Of a DNA stretch of 64,000 bases, positions 57,905 to 64,000 are shown one piece after another (position 1 is the first letter of the stretch; each line of letters starts with the position of its first letter). The stretch is taken from NCBI GenBank assembly GCA_032717465.1, contig CM064667.1, positions 1,412,161 through 1,476,160 of the forward strand, given 5' to 3'. The notes beneath the pieces were generated by a model. It saw nothing but the letters and a program-made list of their open reading frames with translations. It had not been told where the DNA came from and did no database searches. Source of the stretch: Coenobita brevimanus (taxonomy: Eukaryota; Arthropoda; Malacostraca; Decapoda; Coenobitidae). Position numbers and translations under genes: made by a program.

Positions 57905-59110
57905 ACATGTAAGTTCATGCCCCTTTAGTCTACAAGACACCCCGTAAACAATGTACCCGTACATAGTGTTGCGTCACGATATTATACATTTTCAATTTAT
58001 TCGGTGCAACCAAAGCAATATAAGCACAGATTAGGATCTGCACAGATAACCCTGAGTTAACGGTCACTACTCTTACTTTCGACCTGTGATGGGCTGTGGA
58101 TCACTGAGGGTCCATATTAGTTAAGTGATCACCATCGGGATTTTTTTAATGTACCAGGGGTCACTGCTTCAGGATGAAACTTGTGTACTTGTCCCATATG
58201 GGAGAGTTCCCTGTCTCAGTGGAGTGAACGGAGCTAGGGCCTGATTGACTGCTGCCTACCTTAAAAGCGCCAGGCAAGGATGCCGCACCCCTAAACATCC
58301 ACACTGTGCAGTCCCCTCATGTCTACAGGACACCCCGTAAACTTAACATAGCGTCACATCACGTCATTATATGTTTTTATTTACCCAAAGCAAATGAGGT
58401 AATATACAGTAAGCACAGATTAGGATCTGCACAGATAACCCTGAGTTAACGGTCACTACTTTTACTTTCGACCTGTGATGGGATGTGGATCACCGAGGGT
58501 CCCTGTTAGTCAAGTGACCACCATTGGGATTTTTTTAATGTACCAGGGGTCACTGCTTCAGGATGAAACTTGTGTACTGTCCCACATGGGAGAGTTCCTT
58601 GTCTCAGTGGAGTGAACGGAGCTATTGCCTGATTGACTGCTGCCTACCTAAAAAGCGCCAGGGAAGGTTGCTGCACCACCCCTAAACATCCACTCTGTGC
58701 ATTGCACATCCACACTGTGCACTGTGCAGTCCCCTTTTATCTAAGACACCCGTCCTATATACTTTTCAATCTCCCCAGTGCAGTAAAGAAAGCAATATAA
58801 GCACAGATTAGGATCTGCACAGATAACCCTGAGTTAATGGGTACTCACTCTTACTTTCGACATGTGATGGGCTGTGGATCACTGAGGGTCCCTGTTAGTC
58901 AAGTGACCACCATCGGGATTTTTTAATGTACGCAGGGGTCACTGCTTCAGGATGAAACTTGTGTACTTGTCCCACATGGGAGAGTTCCCTTGGTCTCAGT
59001 GGAGCAAAATGGAGCTAGGGCCTGATTGACTGCTGCCTACCTTAAAAGCGCCAGGCAAGGCTGCTGCACCACCCTCAAACATCCACACTGTGCAGTGTGT
59101 AGCTTCCACG
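57905..59110 (+). repeat. About three tandem ~390-bp units in the CR1 3' region
   Basis: AAGCACAGATTAGGATCTGC recurs at 58022, 58411 and 58799 (spacing 389 and 388). Each unit also contains CTTTCGAC(C/A)TGTGATGG, CAGGGGTCACTGCTTCAGGA and GACTGCTGCCTACC. A partial fourth start lies near 59093. The units follow the ORF2 stop and precede the conserved CR1 3' end, so they appear to be part of the element. Confidence 0.92.
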
Positions 59111-59506
59111 ATTATGTCCACAGACTTCCCATTAACTCAATGTAACCGGTTTATAATGTCATGCCGTAACTATTATTTTATTTGTTTTACTTTCTCTTTC
59201 AGGTTACCACTCTATCGGGTAGCTTATAGATAAAGTATTATAGAATGTGACTTTTCCCTTTCCAGTGTTTCCTATAAAATTTCCATGTCAGGTTTTTCCA
59301 TGCTGCATGGGTGGTTTTTCTAACTTTTTTCCTGGGAGGGTTTGGTGGTGGGGGGAGCCTTCTTGCTTTACTATCCTTATCCTTCAACATGTAGAGTTAG
59401 ATCTTGTAGTCATAGTTTTCTCTAACAAGCAGCCTCGAAAGGGACCGTAAGGTCTGTTGCTGTTTGCTTTCCTGTGTAATCCTGACATGTGTAATCTCCC
59501 CGGGAA

Positions 59507-59910
59507 TTAATTATGATTTAGTTTCCCTGGGTTAGTGGAGGGGTGGATAGGGAGGGAGAGGGAGGGGGAGGGTGACTGCGCTGACAGTGAGATTAGGGGG
59601 GTGAGGTGAGGGTGAGGGGGCGGGGCTGGGGTGAGTGGCGAGGTGGGAGCGTCCGTGAGGTCCCCAGGGGGCGCAGGTGTTTCCGCCACGCCTACATTCT
59701 CGTGGATTTTAAAAACGGCCATATTTATCAATTTGCCCATCTCCCCCGCAATTCCTTTCGCACAATTTAAGTGTACACCATCTTGTCTAAAGAGGCTTGG
59801 CTTTTCAACAAATCTGTTCCAGACATTATTGAAATATAATTTTTCTCTGGTACACATTTCCTTAAGGGCTCCATTAATTTCTACTACTCTGTTCCTGCAG
59901 TAAGATGTTC
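59507..59910 (-). pseudogene. CR1 ORF1 esterase C-terminal fragment
   Basis: Minus-strand reading gives EINGALKEMC, FNNVWNRF and QDGVHLN, the last matching the DxxH block of the SGNH esterase in CR1 ORF1 (compare 54703-54714). It continues with a Pro/Thr/Ser-rich tail to a stop at 59507. The rest of the element is absent. It abuts the 3' end of the plus-strand CR1 in opposite orientation and derives from a different subfamily. Confidence 0.75.
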
Positions 59911-61170
59911 ACCCACGGTGAAGCTTGAGGCAGAAATGGGCAAGGTTCGAGAGTCATGCGTCCGGGAATAGATAGAGACAGTTGGAATGGACAGAAGGAC
60001 AGACAGACAACGAGACAGAAACAGGAACGGGATTGATGGTAACCTATATGGAAAAGGCAATAAAACATTCTTTATAAAGTGGAGTAAGATTAAAGATTTA
60101 TTTTTTAGTTTTAAAGGATAATACAGTAATTGTAGTAGATTCGGCGGCCACCATCCACTCAGTCGATGTAGTGCAACACTTCGGGGTAACTCTTGTATTC
60201 AACTGACTAGCTAAATGTTTCCTTTTACTCTGGGAAGCCATTTTAATACATCACCGTGGTAACCATACTCGTACAACTAAATGACCATCTGATTGCCTCT
60301 GCTAATGAAGTTGGAGGAGGTTATGTATTCACCTCTGTATGGTTGTCCACCATATAACTCATAGTTATTGATGGATTTAAGTGAAAGTTTGTGGATATGT
60401 AGGTTATGGGCCATGTTTTTGAAACTTTGGAATTAAATTTTGTTGATCAGAGTTTTCTGGTATAGGTGTCGGGGAGTGTATGCGCTCTCAGAGTGCTTGC
60501 ATAACTCTGTAAAATGCGTAAAGGATCCCTGTTCGGATGATGTACAGTCGTGTGCCATAAATAATCACCTATACTCCTGTACTCCCATGCCTCAGACTGG
60601 CTCCTTTAAGTGCGCGACAATTCACAATGGAGTAAGAGAGGGGCTGAGAGGGAGAGGCCAGAGAGAGAAGGGCAGGTGGGTGTGGGGGACGAATGATGCG
60701 GTGCTTGGGTGGAGTGAGGGAGGGGAGGGAGGGTAGGCAGGGGAGGGAGGAATGAAACTGAAGTTGTGGCCACATAATTGTCTATTTTCTTTCATTCAGG
60801 GCATCATATAAAAGGAGTTACTATTCGGTAGATAAAGCTGCATTACACCTTGTATAGCGACGTCAGATAACAAGCTTTAGATAGGTGGTGATATCAAGGA
60901 CTGGCTCGTGAGAGAAGTATACTGACGTGACATCAACATTTGTGCGGAGCCAGATATTTGTGTTTATCCGTGTATTCTGACTTCGGACACAGAATGGAAT
61001 CTGGATGGCTTTGACTTCCGTAATGTTTGTGTAAGAAACATCCTCTACCCTTACATGGAATTAATTTTTGGAACTAAATATTATATGCAGCCACTTGACA
61101 TGGCTGTGTCCACGGTAAATATGATCACCCTCATGAGTACTCACACTCCCTCTATACAGTCACCCTCATG
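59910..61170. other. No gene seen
   Basis: Apparently unique sequence with a GA/GGGA-rich stretch at 60640-60750. No domain or RNA gene recognised. Confidence 0.5.
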
Positions 61171-63480
61171 TCTATCTATCTATCTATCTATATACCTAGG
61201 CTGCTTCCCCCAAGGAAAGGGAAGTGGCCGAGACAGAACGACTCACTCTCCATTTACTCATCCATTCAAACACATTCATTACATCTTAGCCCCAAAGGGA
61301 GAACGGACAGATCAACACTTGCATCACACCGCACAAGGGTCAACTGCGCAATGCAATCAGTGAGACATCCGCAGCAGGGCCCGACAGCAGAACTGGTTTA
61401 CCCCTGCCACATCATAACAGACCCATCCCCTTACCCGCACCTGACCTGACTAGCCAGTCAGACCAAATGCGGAAGAATATCCCCCTCAGGGCTGCGTCAT
61501 CACTTATTCATTCACAGTTTCTCTCCATTCCCTTTCTGTCCCTGTGGCCACTCTTTGTGCTCAACAGACATCCCTCTCGCATCCAGCGCTCTCTTCACAC
61601 TGTCCATCAACTCCTATTCATTGGTCTCCCTCTCAGCGCCTTACACCTCTCGCATCAGATCTGATTATCTTTTTCACCTGTCGTTCATTATCAACTCTCT
61701 CCATATGCCCAAACCATTGCAACACCCACTCTGCTCAACTCTACCAGCCATCTCCCGAACAACTCCAGATCTCCTTCGCACTTCATCATTTCGCACTCGA
61801 TCCATACGAGTCACTCCACACATACTCCTCAGACATCTCATCTCCATTACATTCAGAAACTTTTTCACTCTCTGCTACACCCACATTCCATGTTTCATTA
61901 TATAATGCAGTCGGTACCACAACACCCTCCTTACAGCCTTCTCTTTACATCCATTCTAAGCGAACGACATGTAAACACTTTTTTCATTCCTCCCAGCACC
62001 TTTCCTACTTCATTTATTCTAAACTTCACTTCTGCATCTATTCTTCCATCCATGTAACATATGACCCAAGATATTTAAAACAATCTACCTCCTCAAGCAA
62101 CTCACCATTCAAAACTATATTCATCCCCACTACCATCTATCAGCCCCTCGTACATTTCATCACTTTACTCTTATTCTCATTTACTTTCAATTTCCTCCTT
62201 TCACACACCCTTCCCAAACTCCTCTACCAACTGTCTCAATCTCTCCTCTGAATCAGTCACCAGTGCAGTATCATCTGCAAACAGCTGCATGCTTCAGATT
62301 CCACTCTCCTCCATCAACATTTACCAAGACTCAGACCACCTAAAATATCTTGCATTCACCTCCCTTACAACACCATCCATGTAAATATTAAACAACCAAG
62401 GCGACATCACACATCCCTGTACTGACCCCACTCTCTGAAACCAATCACTCACAGCATTTCCCACTCTTACACACGCTTTACTATTTACATAAAAACTTTT
62501 CACCCCTTTTAGTAACCTACCATCAAGTCCTTTTAATCTTAAAACAGTCCACAAAGCCTCCCCTATGAATTCTATCATACGCTTTCTCTAAATCCATAAA
62601 TACCCAAAACACACATCCTTGCCTTTCGCTAAATACTGTTCTGCACTTGTCTCACAGCAAACACCTGATCAACGCATCCCCTCTCTCTCCTAAAGCCACA
62701 CTGCTCATCACTAATCACTCCCTCTGTACCCTCTCTAACTCTCACCAATTAACACTCTACCATACACTTTACCTACAACACTCAACAGACTTATACCCCT
62801 AAAGCTAGTACATTCATACTTATCACCCTTGCCTTTCTCCCCAACAGGGACCACACAAGCACTTATGATCCATTGGCAACATACCTTTCTCAAAGCACCC
62901 ATTCAGCAGTCTTACTAACCAGTCAACAATAGTCACTCCACCACCCTTCAGGCATTCCACATACACCCATCCATACCTGCCATTTCCCCTGTTTTCATAT
63001 CCTTTACTGCCTTCTCCACTTCTTCCTTCGTGATCCAAAGAATCATTCAACTCTCCCATACATTTATTCCTTGCACATGCATCCGCCCTGATATCAGCCA
63101 CCCTTTCCTCCTCTACATTTAACAATCTTTCAAAATACTCTGCCCATCTCTTCACAACCTGCATCCGTCTCAGTGCCTTCACCACATCCTCTGCTTTTAC
63201 TCGTTCTTCCTTCCCAAACTCTCCACTTTCGCACCCTTTTCACCTCCCTTCCTAAAACATTTTTCTTATTCTGTTGAAAAATTCCTCTTAATAATACTTT
63301 ACCCCTCCTGCATCTGCTGCCACTTTGGCACATCCTGCTGAGCCCTTCACGCTCTATTCCTCTTCCTGCTGCTGCCTTTCACATATGAGGCATCTCATGT
63401 TCTTCCTCACACAGCCCTGCAGTTCATATGCCCGTCTCTTCTCAATACCACAGCCATGCTTACTTCCCTGCACCACCCTC
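61170..63480 (-). pseudogene. Decayed RTE-like LINE, longer copy
   Basis: Minus-strand blocks in shifting frames: RWAEYFERLLNVEEERVADI (about 63130), IVDWLVRLLNGCFEKGMLP (about 62900), LDGRLLKGVKSFY, QGCVMSPWLFNIYMDGVVRE (about 62400), FADD at 62270-62281, a KLKVNENKSKVM block, then MRCLRSMCGVTRMDRVRNDE (about 61800) and an LGIWRE-type relic of the GH-RM block. It ends, like the 42.5 kb copy, in a (TAGA)n tail (plus-strand TCTA units 61172-61192). At least six frame breaks. Related to, but clearly diverged from, the 42.5 kb element. Confidence 0.82.
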
Positions 63481-63489
63481 ATGTAAATT

Positions 63490-63954
63490 CAATAATTGTT
63501 TAGTAGCAATCTCCATGTAGAAAGAGAAGCTATTTTCAGAATAAATGTACATAAGAGGTAAATAAATTTGATCTCCTGTGCTCATGGGTGGATATAGTAC
63601 CAGTGTCTCTCATTACCTATTAGAGGAAAGAAATGGCTCAAGCTCACTTCCCCAAACTCCCAAAGTATGCTCTCTGTCGTCTTTTGACACTGGTCTCAGC
63701 CAAAGCAACCAGGAAAGCCTTAGTAAGTAAGTCCCAGCGAGTGGCCTCATGCCTTAAAAACCTCTATGCAGACGTCTCAGCACCGGGAAAACCAATGTTA
63801 ATTTGATGGTTGCCACTGGTTTCGTCCTGAACAATCCTACTCGTCTTTGGTGTGCTGGAGGGAGGCTGAACCATATGTTCTCTCACCAGCTTCCACGCAT
63901 AAGGTTGATTGCTTGGAGCTAAAAGCGGGACATTGTCACAGTGTGTGTGTCTGA

Positions 63955-63955
<1 letters not shown>
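63490..63955. other. No gene seen
   Basis: Apparently unique sequence with no recognised feature. Confidence 0.5.
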
Positions 63956-63995
<40 letters not shown>

Positions 63996-63996
63996 T
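63956..63996 (+). repeat. (GA)n microsatellite at window end
   Basis: About 20 GA units with one AAAG interruption, close to the window end. Confidence 0.96.
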
Positions 63997-64000
63997 ACAC

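Larger units (their letters stand above)
52560..59495 (+). mobile_element. Near full-length CR1-type LINE with tandem-repeat UTRs
   Basis: Components in order: leader with two ~402-bp tandem units (52973-53788), ORF1 (53818-54819), ORF2 (54852-57884) interrupted by a SINE, about three ~390-bp tandem units in the 3' region (57905-59110), and a terminal segment (59160-59495) that shares GGACCGTAAGGTCTG (59442-59456) with the minus-strand CR1. The 5' boundary is uncertain. Total about 6.9 kb including the 233-bp SINE. Several frameshifts and stops make this copy inactive, but domain content is complete. Confidence 0.85.

Overview
The window is eukaryotic, repeat-dominated DNA with no recognisable host gene. 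Long CA/GA/TA/TC microsatellites every few kilobases, CR1-, Jockey- and RTE-like LINEs, small inverted-repeat elements and TATA plus TCAGT-type initiator motifs suggest an arthropod, most likely a decapod crustacean. This is inference from repeat style; no host protein is available to place it. It could be intergenic DNA or part of a very large intron.

Layout. 1-16.3 kb: simple-sequence DNA, a block rich in AGGTCA half-sites (1.7-2.0 kb), a 208-bp inverted-repeat element (6.37-6.58 kb), a TIR-bounded interspersed repeat (9.67-10.13 kb), a tRNA-derived SINE (10.2-10.6 kb), a 17-bp minisatellite (13 kb), a 168-bp foldback (14.1-14.3 kb) and a decayed CR1 fragment (14.3-15.4 kb). 16.3-22.7 kb: a complete LTR retrotransposon with 792-bp LTRs, 4-bp target duplication and one uninterrupted gag-pol frame of 1550 codons. 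Its pol order is protease-integrase-reverse transcriptase-RNase H, although its RT and integrase look like Ty3/gypsy. That is the Gmr1-type arrangement. 22.7-29.3 kb: simple DNA, a dispersed repeat and a broken Jockey-like LINE. 29.3-34.8 kb: a second, defective copy of the LTR element, inserted in a (TA)n array next to an opposite-strand Jockey-like LINE (34.8-36.8 kb). 37.1-38.1 kb: second copy of the dispersed repeat. 42.5-43.6 and 61.2-63.5 kb: two minus-strand RTE-like LINE remnants sharing a (TAGA)n 3' tail. 49.1-52.5 kb: a minus-strand CR1 LINE. 52.6-59.5 kb: a nearly full-length plus-strand CR1 LINE with a tandemly repeated 5' leader, an esterase-type ORF1, an endonuclease-RT ORF2 and a tandemly repeated 3' UTR. 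It is interrupted by a 233-bp 5S-rRNA-derived SINE with a 4-bp target duplication.

How the parts relate. Only the 16.3-22.7 kb LTR element looks coding-competent; its defective sister could be mobilised only in trans. The CR1 elements could have supplied the retrotransposition machinery for SINEs, and a CR1-type 3' tail occurs in four places. The most notable observations are the Gmr1-like domain order, the 5S-derived SINE that can be excised in silico to restore the host LINE frame, and the CR1 element with tandem-repeat UTRs at both ends.
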